A stretch of DNA of 64,000 nt from Mytilisepta virgata. Taxonomy: Eukaryota; Mollusca; Bivalvia; Mytilida; Mytilidae. The notes under the pieces were generated by a model. The model did not search any database. It was given only the letters and a program-made list of their open reading frames with translations, and had not been told where the DNA came from. The stretch's first letter is position 1, and each line of letters begins with the position of its first letter. Where the stretch lies: the NCBI GenBank assembly GCA_028015205.1, contig CM051521.1, forward strand, positions 93,472,513 through 93,536,512, given 5' to 3'. Shown here in pieces: positions 43,201 to 56,200 of the stretch. The position numbers and the translations under genes are program-made.

Positions 43201-44195
43201 TCATCATTATCTTTTATAAAATTCACGTATGTTATATGTATTTATTAGGCGTTAAACACGAAAAATTCAAATGCAATTGGAAGCAAACATGTTATGCCAT
43301 GGACTGATTTAAAATACATATCGAAAACGACCAAGTGACAAGCTATACAATGAGGGGTTGGATGGTGTCAAACACACGATAACAAATCTGTTATGGGCAT
43401 TTAATTAACAAGTCCCATTGATTTGTATTGATAAATCGACAGCCATTATTTGACACCTATTTTTTGTGACGACCGAAATAGCTGGATATGTGATGTACAT
43501 ATAATCATTAAAATCAATCTAACCATTTAAAACACCCACCTGTCATTTAAATACAATTTCTCGTTAAATATAAAATCAATTTGGTTCATTCCTAATATTT
43601 ATTTTTGCCACATACAACTAAAAGTGACAAAGTATTGTACTAATACTAATATTATCAGTAACATTCTGTAAGTTTTATTGTTTTCCAAACTTATTTTCAA
43701 ATTATTTAATGTTCTACTTCATGGGTCTGTAATAAACAGCGACCACACATCAGCTTCTCTCGGTTTTATAAACCTGGCAATACGAACCTAACTACAAGCC
43801 AAACGGTTTAGAGAAAATACGCTGCCACGAAACAATTAATCAATGTTCTTACGTTATTTAATTTATGTGTAAGAAAACACCAAATTTGACGGAAAGTACT
43901 GACGTCTCGAAATTTTCAACATATGAATGTCTCTACAGTGACTTTTAAACCAAAACACATAAGATTACGAAAAATGTCACACAGCAAATACGCCAAATAT
44001 CAAAATATACAGTCATAATTTATTTACAGGTTGCGGCAAATTGTCTGCCTGCTTGTACCAATATTATTTGATATATCATTTTTGTTATTAAACATAGTTA
44101 AAATGCTAATATTTCGATGTTAACCTATTTTTTCAAAGATAAAAAATTCCCAATAGTTAGGAAAGAGACCGAATTCTATACGAAAACGGTATCGC

Positions 44196-44261
<66 letters not shown>

Positions 44262-47200
44262 AAACGTACAATAACTCCAAGAACAACATCTTATATTATA
44301 AATAATTGTTTTCCAATATATTTGTAATACTATCTAAAAGCATTTATTTAGGCATAACACCTTTTATCTCCATATGAATGCTATCTGGAGTTCACATTGC
44401 TATTGTTTTAGTTTCTGTGATGTCTTGTTCTATTTTAGTGTAGTTTATTATATGGTTTTTATTGTTTTACTTTTGGCGTTTGTTTGTTGTGTTCAACTCT
44501 CATGACCTTGTACTTTCCTTGGATTTTGAATTTAGGGACTTTTCCCACCGTTTTGTCGCTATTGATCAACTATAGACTTTTAATGAGGCAAATTCATTAT
44601 ACATAAACCTGGTAGAACAATATCGTCCGAGGACTTTTGATATTATTCTACCAGGTCCATAAATAATGTATTGACCAAATTAAAAGTCCTTAATTGTCTG
44701 CGAGAATGGTTTCGATAAACGATGCTAGTCCCAGACCTGTTTACCCCATTTAAGCTAGTAGTGTAGTTTATACATTTAGAAAGTGTAGTTTTCAATATTT
44801 AGGTGTAGTTTTAGATTTTACAAGTCCTAAACATTACTATCACCGATGAGCGGCGCAACGCGCCGCGAACTTATTAGGGGGGTCTGGGGGCATGCCCCCT
44901 AGATATTTTTTGAAAAACTAGATGCAAAATCCTGCATTCTGAGAGCTTTTAGAGTCATGTTTTGAAGATACCAAATATATAAATTCAATAGGATTAGTTA
45001 TGTTGAACACAATAATGATATATCTTTTCTTCCTAAATTTTATTAAGTCATTCTCTTGTAAATCCAAAGATACAACCATGGTCATGAAAAGTCCGACTGA
45101 TACAATTTGCAGTGAACATACTGGTCCCCTTTCTGTGAAGAATCAAAGCATTTCCACATTTCGGCATACTCCTGCCTGAAACGCTGACATGGGTTCTTCA
45201 GCTTGTCAGTGTTACCTTCAACAACATTATTCTTTCGTTTCGGCATCGCGCCATGTGTCAAACTTGACAGTCAACGATCACCAGAGCGTTTGTAATAAAT
45301 ACTTATATATTCATTATCAAGCGCGTAAAAGACAAAGACTCCGTTTTGCGTTCGGATAACTTCCTTTAGACACAAAATTACATCCTGCCGATTTTTTTTA
45401 CTGTAACATCTTTGAAAGCGTAGAAATGACCTATTTGGGCGTAGAGCGTAATTTGAGTACAAAAAATCGTAGAAACTACGCCAAAATCGTAGTGGTAAAC
45501 AGGTCTGTAGTCCGTCGGATGGGGACGAAAAATGGCTGTCTCTTGTTAAGAGAGAGCAAAAACCTTAGTACGTAAAAGAGTCCTCTGTAGATGCCGAAAA
45601 AGAGTAGGCTAAAATGCCGCTCCTTGGGCCGCTCTTACACCCACCAAGTGGAGAAGGATTAGTATAATTGAAATTGTTTTCATTCAAGTTGTGTATTTAG
45701 AAATTTGTTTAATGTAAAAATGCCATGGAATTAAATATTAAACTCAAGACGCCGCATCGCGAATAATTTGCGAATTTTCGCAAAACTTTTTTTTTTATTA
45801 ACTATGAAATATCTTAGCTGTCATTAAATTTCAAAAATCCTAAAAAATCAGCATAGTCTGGTTATCATCAAGATCTTACTTTATCCTATTCCACAATATC
45901 CATTGGAAGCACACAATTAAAATGTGGATGGACGCAATTGAGAACGAAGCCAGAAAATGGACTAAGATAGAGAAGAAAAAAGTCGAAACATCTTTTGGAC
46001 CAGGTCGATATATTAATTCCTGCTCGCATTAAGCCCCAAAGAAAATATATGAGATATAGGAGACTATACTATTTTGACCACCCACAGATCAGGAAAACAT
46101 TATTCCATCTGATAGTTATGTCACTGTACCAGCCTGCAAAACTTTTAACGTTGTTGTTTGCACTACAGTGATTGTTTGATCAAGGAAATGCGTGTTTGAC
46201 AACTCACTTAACAATCCCACTTATATGCACACTGCGATATCAAAGGACGACATTATCATCAAATAAATATCCGTTTGATCTTCCTATGGTATTGGACGAT
46301 AACAACAAACTCCCAAAAACACTAAGTGCCCAAACAAACAGGTATATCACAGGAACCTACAAGAGCACCACTTAACTCCTTTGGATAGTACTTAAAACAT
46401 ACATGGTACTTATATCAGTAAGGAATGGACTCGGATAATTACTGTGAGTTAAGGGTCCTGTGAATCAAGTATTAAGTAGCCGTACACACTGATGATATAC
46501 GCATATGATTTTTCTAACCTACTAACCTATTAACATCGGTTTTGGCTAATCTAAACTTCTACCACTTATTAGCTTTGCTTATAGTAAACAACGGCTGACA
46601 GAAACCAAAACTTTTGAATAATTTTAACTTTATAAGAGCGAACCTCCATTTTCTTAGTGTAAATACATGATACTTTATTTGGCAATCATGGCGCCCATTG
46701 CTGAGCATTATAATCATAGACAACATAATGTAAATACACAATAATCAGAATATAACGTTTCATTGATGATGATGCCAATGTCTTAAGCTTTGGTGTTTAT
46801 GTTTCAGAGTGGTTAAATTACTCTTGTACAGAGACTTTCCTAACACAGAAAACGGTCATATAGACTTTTTAAAAGGGTTAAGTTCAACCTTCATTTATAT
46901 AATAATTCAGGATTTGAATGACCGTTACGAGGCTTCACTAGATCCCTTCAGGCAGATTTCATATCTTACTGCAAAAACTGTAGAAATAAATATAACTGTT
47001 GACACACTCTTTACATATATATACAGATTACACAGGCCATTGGTCCCTAACACAAAAGTGGAAGGTTAATCCTATAATTCAAAATTTTGTACGAAAAGCG
47101 TAAGAACCGTACATTTTTATACCATCTATGGACAGGCGATACACCCAAAAAAGTATCATAAAGTAAATTAAAACGTAATTCACCTTCAAATATTTCGTAT

Positions 47201-50200
47201 AAATTTCTATGGTCCTACTGAGTTCGTAAGGAAACATATCTATATTACAAATAACATAAGATTTACGAGAAAAAATAATCATAAATATTCAATGAAGCAA
47301 TAACATGTAGGATAACAGAAGAATTATTTACTAAAAACCATATTTAAACCAATTGCATGCATGTAGAAAATACTGCAAATGATAATTCATAGTTTGTAAG
47401 TCAAAGGTTTAGATATACTATTGGACAGTTCATTTGATTTCAAAATATTTTGTATTAAGTAAACACAAAAAAAAACAAGTCAACTAAACTTACCCATTAT
47501 ACGCCGCTTCCTCCACAAATTTATGCAAGGGCTCAAAAACAAGATAATTGCAACTTCTCCAGGTCACATAATTAGCATGTCAAACAAGCTAATAATTGTC
47601 AAAAAGTTCTGTTCAATCAATCTGTTCGCTTTTCCAATACTGATACAAAATCAAAGAACTATATGTCTCTTATACCTAACAGTTCCTAAATCAATAGCTT
47701 GCCACTAGGACTCCTCTGTGTTCCATTAACATTGTCAATAGGAATTATTACTACAGAAGCATGTTCTATATTTCATATCCACGAGGAATTTTCTTATTCA
47801 CACCGATGCTTAACTAAATAGGCTTCATATAAAGTCAAATATAATTTCTACTTCATGGTTTTAATGGTGTAGGGAATCAAAAAAGATTTCCTGGCATTGA
47901 CAGGGGACTTCACATGCGGATAGAAAAATTAAATTATTTGCCATTCATCATCGCAAAAGGAATAAGGAAAGATAACAGTATTTTTTTTTCACTTACGTCT
48001 ATCATTGTCTTTCGTTGAATAAAAACCAAATCCAACATTTTCATAATATTTTTATGGATACTTTCGCCAATATACAAGATAACAATATTAACCAGTCAGT
48101 ATAAAAAAAGAAATATTAATAACAAAGAAATGTTAATTTGAAATATTCTGTGATGAAATGTGGTAAACAGCTCTTTTGATTATACCCTTTCCAGGGCGAT
48201 TCCTAAGTTATAAAGTCAACCCATTTCTGTACATGAATTTCTATAAAATTATCCACAAGTAAAAAGAAAACTGATATTCTGTCAGAAACAGATGCCTGTT
48301 TATATTTAGCGAGTTTTCTATATACTATATATTTTAATGATTGTTTTACTTTTTTGCCAGCGGGAAATTTGTCTATTCATAGTCCTGATTTTAGAAGTAA
48401 GTTTCAACATTAGTTTCATTAAGTAATTAAAAATTGACTTTTATTTGCAACTAAACATTTACAGAGCATGTTTTATATATTTAACATGCCAATGTGTTTA
48501 CTGGCTATTGTTTTTTTTTATATACTTGAACATGTGCATATGGGCTTTTTCTTATATCTACATGTACATTCTTGAACAATATATATACCACCGGTTAAAT
48601 CATAGTTCTGAGACGTAAATGTACTGTTCCGACAAAACTTTATCATGAGAATTGATACATGATGCTTGTTTTTCGATACTAGCATGAAACTGATATTTTA
48701 CATTTACTGTTGTAAAAATGTTAAATTATGTGAAAACTAAGGGAATAGCTCTGTTCGGAGGTGGTATTGGCTTTACCTGTTTTTTGGTCATTTTGGCATT
48801 TGATTTTGCTCTTCAAAGTTTCGGGTATTGTTTTGGCTTCTATCATTTGAGGCCTTGACTACAACTGACACTTCTTTAATCTTAGGCATCAGAAATTGTA
48901 TCATGGAAATTCACAACTATCGCGTTAATATGGGATCTGGCGAATCATGTCATGACACAAAATTTATATATACATGTACATTTACATTGTACAAATGTAT
49001 GTGAAAACAAGTCTAAGCACCAAGGCAGATACTACTAGAAGTTAGGCGGATCCTACTACACGTTTGACCTTAATTCTTTGATAAATTTCCATTATTTTCA
49101 CATCTGCAGATTAGAAGACACGTGCAATGTCATGTAACAAATTTCAAACATGAACGTTATGTACGATCCTTTTCGTACTTATAAAAATATTTCGCACATT
49201 TTTTTAGTAAAATGCCAAGATAAATGCAATATGTTTAATATCATTGTACATACATGTATAAACAAATATTCAAATTTTCTGAAATCTGATTTTAAAATAA
49301 CCCTCTTTTTTCACGATTTATCATTTATCAAATTGGTATCTGCTATGTTTTTTTGGAAAATTAATCACACTTAAATTTGACACTTCCGCAATTGTTTTCC
49401 TACCTAAACTTGAAAGCCTGCAGACTGAATATATCATGATATTATATTACGAACCATAAGTGAAAGTTCTTAGGTAAACAGCAAGTGTTTATATTGTGAA
49501 ATAGTGAAAATATCTGTAATGTTGGCAATCGCCAGGAAATTCCTTTCATTTTCCCTGTGGCCATTTATCAGTTTCGAACTGAGAAAAAAAATATTGAAAA
49601 CTACTGAACATTTACATGCTTTCTGTAGTTTCAGAACAAGAGACGATGTACTTTACTAACAATGATTACACGAACAGATAATAAATTATTTTTGTTTAGT
49701 TAAACAACTTACAACAGTGATATAAACTTTTCTTGTGCAAAAACGATTTTCTTTCCAAATCCATATTGTTAAGCACGCCTGCTTATCTCTTGTATGCATA
49801 ACAATTGATACTATTAAATATTTTCATTTATTTATGTTTTATTTAAAAAATCCAAGAATGTGATTTGCTGTAATATTATTTCCTTGCTCTGATGATTTAA
49901 TTGTAGTTTAAAATTAAATACGAGTATAGCTGCAAAATCCGCTCTGAACTAATTTTCAATCTCTTTCATAGCCAATATTAGTTTGGAAAAAAAAATTCAA
50001 CCATAATTGTATGTATCTAAATGCGATAATATACATACATCAAACAGGAAACATTTCATCGAATCACATTGCCCCAATTTGGAAATTACTCAGTCTGCAA
50101 ATTGTAAAAATTACCAACTGTAAGAGAGATAAGTGGGCGTGTTAAGGATACACACATGTATATTTACATATACTTCTGATTAATTTAATGTATTCAAACA

Positions 50201-53200
50201 CCTGAAAAACGTTAATTTTATGTTATGAGAAACATCAACCAGTTACCGCCCTTGACAATGTTACGCAAGGGAGCTACCAAATAGCCTCCCTTATCCTTGA
50301 TGACAAAAGGGATCAATTTCAGTTATCTCTCATTGTTCATTGTGTTAAACTGTCCAATGTTTGTCATTGTTCTAATCTTTTAGCTCTTATTTCATGGTTA
50401 ATTTTTACTAAATTATGGGAAATACACAAGCAAAATACTATTAAACTCAAAACAGAAGAGCGTTTAGTTCCATTAAAGCAAAAATCATATATTTGTTCGA
50501 GTCAATGTTTTTATGCTTTTTTTTTATCACAGAGAGATAAATCATCATAAACTTTGTACTTCACTACACATGTAGTTCATTGAAAAAAAAAATGCATGCA
50601 TCTTTCAACTGGTGTATTTGTATTTCTACTGAAAATATTTGCAATTAATTCTATACAGCTTACAAAATATTTAAGTCGTACCTCAATCAGTATTTTAGTT
50701 TTTCAGTGAATGATAACAATTTTTTTCAAATAATGCCTGCTGAGTAAAAGTTTCCAAAGAGTTCTTATCAAAAACAAACAAACTAAAGATGACATTTCAA
50801 TATGTTTACAAATATTACCAATGCATATACAAGTAAACCAAACAGATTTCCATTCTAAAAGTAAAAGTAATTTCAATTCAACTCTATTTCAATACCATTT
50901 ATTAAAACATTTCAGTGTACACAAATATTGTTTATGAATACACATTAATTAAATTGTGAATTTTCATAGGTTTTATTAGTATATTTATTTATTCAGAGTA
51001 AAATAATTTAAGTTTAAACATACATTAACTAATATTCTGATATTTGAACAATAAATATTTTATATGAAACATGTCACATGGATCAATGATCAATTACATA
51101 ACTTGAATTACTGACATTTATTATTTGTTTGTCGGTTTCCTGTTATAACTGTGTTCCTTAGAGAAAATTGCAGTAAGTTCTTTAATTCAGCAGCTTTGCA
51201 AATAAGTTTTATTGGTTTTTTAAATAGATAAAATATATATTAGAAATGCAACCTTGCTATTATTGGATAAGTATAACTTACGAAACTGTTTTCATGGTGA
51301 ATTACTTGTTATATATTTGATAGCGAACCACCAACTAACCCTTGCTTCCAGATTAATTCCAAATAGCTCAATGGTTGAAATTGGCAAAGATTGCACGCAA
51401 AGATCTTCCAGCGAAGTTTCCCGTGCTCATCTTAGTTCTGCTTTGTACAATATTGTTTATTCTAATATGACGTCTTTCTTTGGCTTTAATGTCAACAAAC
51501 CCATGTTACTTATGGGAAAGCCAAAGAAGGACGTCATATTAGAATAAACAATATTGTACAAAATGTCCTATATTTGCCATATATACTTTATTAGGTATTT
51601 ATACTTACTTTTGCAGAATAACGCATCACCCATATGATGTGTCCTTGAACCTGCGAGACCCGCGGTTACTATATCCAATGAGAGGCCTTCTTACAAAATC
51701 GTGACGAGAGAATTCATTTGCATACAAAATAAACTTTTGTGACACAAAATTGACTTTTGTGACACAAAATTGACTTTGGTGACAAAATTGACTTTTGTAT
51801 TAAATTTTCACTTCTGTTTAACAAAACTCAATTTTGTATGCAAATAAGTTTATATTTGCATACCTATTTGACAAAATTGAATTTTTTCATGACAAAAATA
51901 AATTTTGTCATTACAAAATTGAAGTTCTCATAAAACAAGTCTGTATCACATAGTTTTGTAAGACAAAAATGATTTTGTTATGACAGAATTGAATTTTGTG
52001 TACACAAAATTGATTTTGACTACAAAAAGTTCAAGTCCCATTTGGCGCCCCGTATCGGCTACCCAAAATTCGTTCATACCCCAGAATTCGTACGAATGTT
52101 TGCGTACGGTGAACGTGCTTTAAATTTTGATTGTTACGTCACTTACGCTGAAGTTACAAGTGCCATCACTAGACGAAATTCTGTGTGTTATTTAAACAAA
52201 GAAAATGCGTTTCAAGTAGGTAATATAAGCATAATTGTATTCCACAGCTCCAAAATCGCCATTTTCCTTAGTCCGGTTTTAATCGACAGATAAAAACCTT
52301 ATATATTACAATAAACAGAGCACACTTTGAAAATCCCTCTTCCGTCGCCATTTCTGTTGTCATAGACTCTGAATCAGTAGTGCGCTTTAAATATTTTTAG
52401 GCCAATACCAAAAAAAATCTTCGTTATAAATTAGTAGTTCCTTACAAATCAACACCATTTTACCTGTAATGGCGTCCACAAAGCTGACAATCGATACACA
52501 TTAAATACACATTGAAATATATTCAAAACAGCACAAATTATTCCGAAAAAATATACCAATCATGTATGAGAGATAATTAAAATTGTTTTTATTTAACCAA
52601 CGTGAAAAAAAAAGAAGAAAAATGGAGAAACTGCAATAAAAAAAAGTACAAAAAATTAAAAACTGTAAAAACAGAAGAGAGAAAAATGCAATAAACAACA
52701 GCAAAAAGGAAAAAAATCCATTAAGAAAAGGAAATTACCAGAAAAAAAAATGAAATTAATATGATATTAAGTATAAGAATAATTACTGGATTAAAAGAGC
52801 ATAGGCTCTAATGAACTTTTATTTTATATCTTTCAGGTAAAAGCCCAGCCGTTTAAAACCAAGTACAGACACTACAGTTCAAACCAATTGACGAATGCCT
52901 ACCTAGCATTTAAAGCCGGAGGTGTATCACTCCGTGGAGCTGCCAGACAGTATGGAGTAACTGTACATACCTTGAGAGACAGGACCAGTGGAAGGATTTC
53001 AGTTATTGCCATAAAGTCTGGAAGAGCGCCCGTGTTAAACTTAGTAGAAGAGACTATCCTGGTACAACATTTGAAGGAAATGGCCAATCTTGGATATGGT
53101 TATACGAGGTCAGAAGTCGTAGACATTGCAAATGATTACGCCCAAATGCTGAACATAAGAGATAAAAAAACATCCACTAACATTAAGATGGTACCAGGGC

Positions 53201-56200
53201 TTCATGTCCAGATGGGAAAATGACATAAAGCTAGTAAAGCCAAGAGCCCTAGAATACAAAGAGCTAAAGCTGGAAATATCAACTCAGTAAATTCATATTT
53301 TGACGAATTAGAAATCATCATTAAGAAATATCACACATAGGATAAACCCCATCTCATCTTCAACGTGGATGAAAAGGGTATACAGCAGAATCACTCTCCC
53401 CCATCTGTAGTAGCTGGTCGCACATTAGCAGTTCAAGAAGTTGTGCCAGGGAAGTCATCAACCATCACTATCTTAGGCTGTGGGAATGTAGCTGGAATGT
53501 TGATCCCACCGTACATCGTCTTTGAAGGAGCCAGGATGAGAAAGAGCTGATGAATGGTAAGTCTCCTGGCGCCAATGGTTCATTATCTCCGACAGGACTG
53601 TCTAATACAGATATATTTAGGAAATGCATCGAGGAGCACTTCATTAAGTATGCCCCTGGTAGAGGGGAAGATGAAATACTACTGTTACTGGACGGCCACA
53701 GGTCCAATACATCTATTGGTTTGGTTGACTGGGCAAAGAACCACAATATCCTACTTTTTGTACTTCCAGCTCACACAAGCCATTTTCTACAACCTATGGA
53801 CGTGGGATGTTATGGACCTTTTCACAGGATATTCAACAATGACCGCCATAAAGAAATTAGAACACTTTAAACAGTTATTACAAAGTACAACATATGTGAA
53901 ATTACATGCAGAGCATACTCTAAAGTCCTTAGTCCAGATAATTTACGATATGCCTTTCGCAGAACAGGAATATTTCCACTTAACCGTACCGCCATCAACT
54001 CGGATTACTTGCTACCGTCACAAGTTTTTACAACGCATACTGCCCAGGAAACAGATAAACGAAAATGAAGATGACGAAGAGGAGGTCACAGCTGATCAAC
54101 AGGAGGAATTAATTTTAGTGCCCGGTCCAAATGATAGTGTTATGGGAGTTACAGAATAAGACACCGTAATAGTACCTGGACCAGGAGGAGATAGTGCAGA
54201 GCAATCACAAGTACTGGAAATTGTCAAAATAAGGTCATAAATGTTCAATGATTTTATTTAATTAACAATAAAAAAATTACAAAAAAAAGTTTTCATGAGT
54301 AGAATTATTTAATTTTTTGAACTCTATTGGGTACATCTATGGTGTTAAATATGGTAAAAGTTAATAAGACATAAACATCCCAGAGAAAACTATAAAGTCT
54401 CATCTTTAATGTAAAAGTCTTCGTTTATTTGTCAACATTGAGTTTCGTATTATTAACCAAGAGATTCTTCCATAAACAATTTTATCATAGAATTGATTTC
54501 CTTTGTAAATATAAATGAGAATATAATAACGCAAAAGTCGTTTATATTCAACCCATCCGTCATTTTGCGAAACGCCAATTTTTGAATCTAAGTACAGACA
54601 TTGAGATGATAAATGTATGTAGTACAAAAATAATAGAAATACTAAGGGTTCATTCCTTGTATTGCACATGGTAGATCTCCTTAGCTGAAATTTGGCTTCC
54701 TATTTCGATATTTTTGGTTGAGTACTTCTTGTTTAATATAAGTTTGGTTTTTGGTCTTCCAAATGTTTCGGTTTTAATGCTGCTGATGAGAGGTAACTCC
54801 TTGAAATGCGTCGTATACAGCATAGTATAAATTTACTGTATCTAATATTAGTATCTTTGGATTGTTATTTTGAAACTCCTGGGATGATGCCTCTGCTGGT
54901 GGACCCTAGGTCCCCGAGGGTATTCGCCAACCCAGTCGTCAGACTTGTCTGACATGATTATTCATTGATTTGTTACAGAAATTACCAGTATTTAGCAAAA
55001 TTCAAAAATAATAGAAATACTAAGGGTTCATTCCTTGTATTGCACATGGTAGATCTCCTTAGCTGAAATTTGGCTTCCTATTTCGATATTTTTGGTTGAG
55101 TACTTCTTGTTTAATATAAGTTTGGTTTTTGGTCTTCCAAATGTTTCGGTTTTAATGCTGCTGATGAGAGGTAACTCCTTGAAATGCGTCGTATACAGCA
55201 TAGTATAAATTTACTGTATCTAATATTAGTATCTTTGGATTGTTATTTTGAAACTCCTGGGATGATGCCTCTGCTGGTGGACCCTAGGTCCCCGAGGGTA
55301 TTCGCCAACCCAGTCGTCAGACTTGTCTGACATGATTATTCATTGATTTGTTACAGAAATTACCAGTATTTAGCAAAATTCAAAAATAATAGAAATACTA
55401 AGGGTTCATTCCTTGTATTGCACATGGTAGATCTCCTTAGCTGAAATTTGGCTTCCTATTTCGATATTTTTGGTTGAGTACTTCTTGTTTAATATAAGTT
55501 TGGTTTTTGGTCTTCCAAATGTTTCGGTTTTAATGCTGCTGATGAGAGGTAACTCCTTGAAATGCGTCGTATACAGCATAGTATAAATTTACTGTATCTA
55601 ATATTAGTATCTTTGGATTGTTATTTAGATGAGGCAAATTTCTTGCAAGGAAAATTACTTAATTTTGCATGTTGGATAAAGAATGATGTTTTGTGTATGT
55701 CCAAACAGATTTTAATGGTAAATCTTAATAATCCATTCTTTTCACCATCTGTCCAACGACCCCCTTAAAGTATTTTGAAATCTTCAGCTTGGTTCCATAA
55801 AAGAACTGCAATGTACATTATACCATTGTAAACACACAACAAATGGATAAGACCGTTTATAAAGCCATTCTGATGAATACTATATAATGAAAATATAGAC
55901 TTCCATTGTGATACAGCAATGTATTGAACCCAATTATTATAAGCATTTTTGGTCATGATCAATATCACATTATATTTATTACGTGTATTTCACAAGTCCA
56001 TAATTGTATAATGGAAAATAGGTTTTACTCTTCAGTTCTAATTTCTACATTCAAGAGTTTTAGAAAGCTTTATTCTTAATTTCTCCGTATCTTTTGGATA
56101 AACATAAATAAACATTGATATCAAGTTAATTTTGATCTAAAACAATACAAACGTTCTTCAAGACACGACAGATTATTAACGGTAGTTTGTTCTGTCTGAG

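Noticed and set aside
44117..44305. Ile-Tyr repeat protein
   Set aside because: It is simply the (TA)n microsatellite read as codons.
51254..51547. 97-residue plus-strand frame as a gene
   Set aside because: Its last third is one arm, the loop and part of the other arm of a long hairpin, and no family is recognised in the rest.
52042..52293. 83-residue plus-strand frame as a gene or pogo exon
   Set aside because: A donor-like GTAATA follows CAAGTAG near 52216, but no domain is recognised and the link to the transposase cannot be shown from sequence alone.
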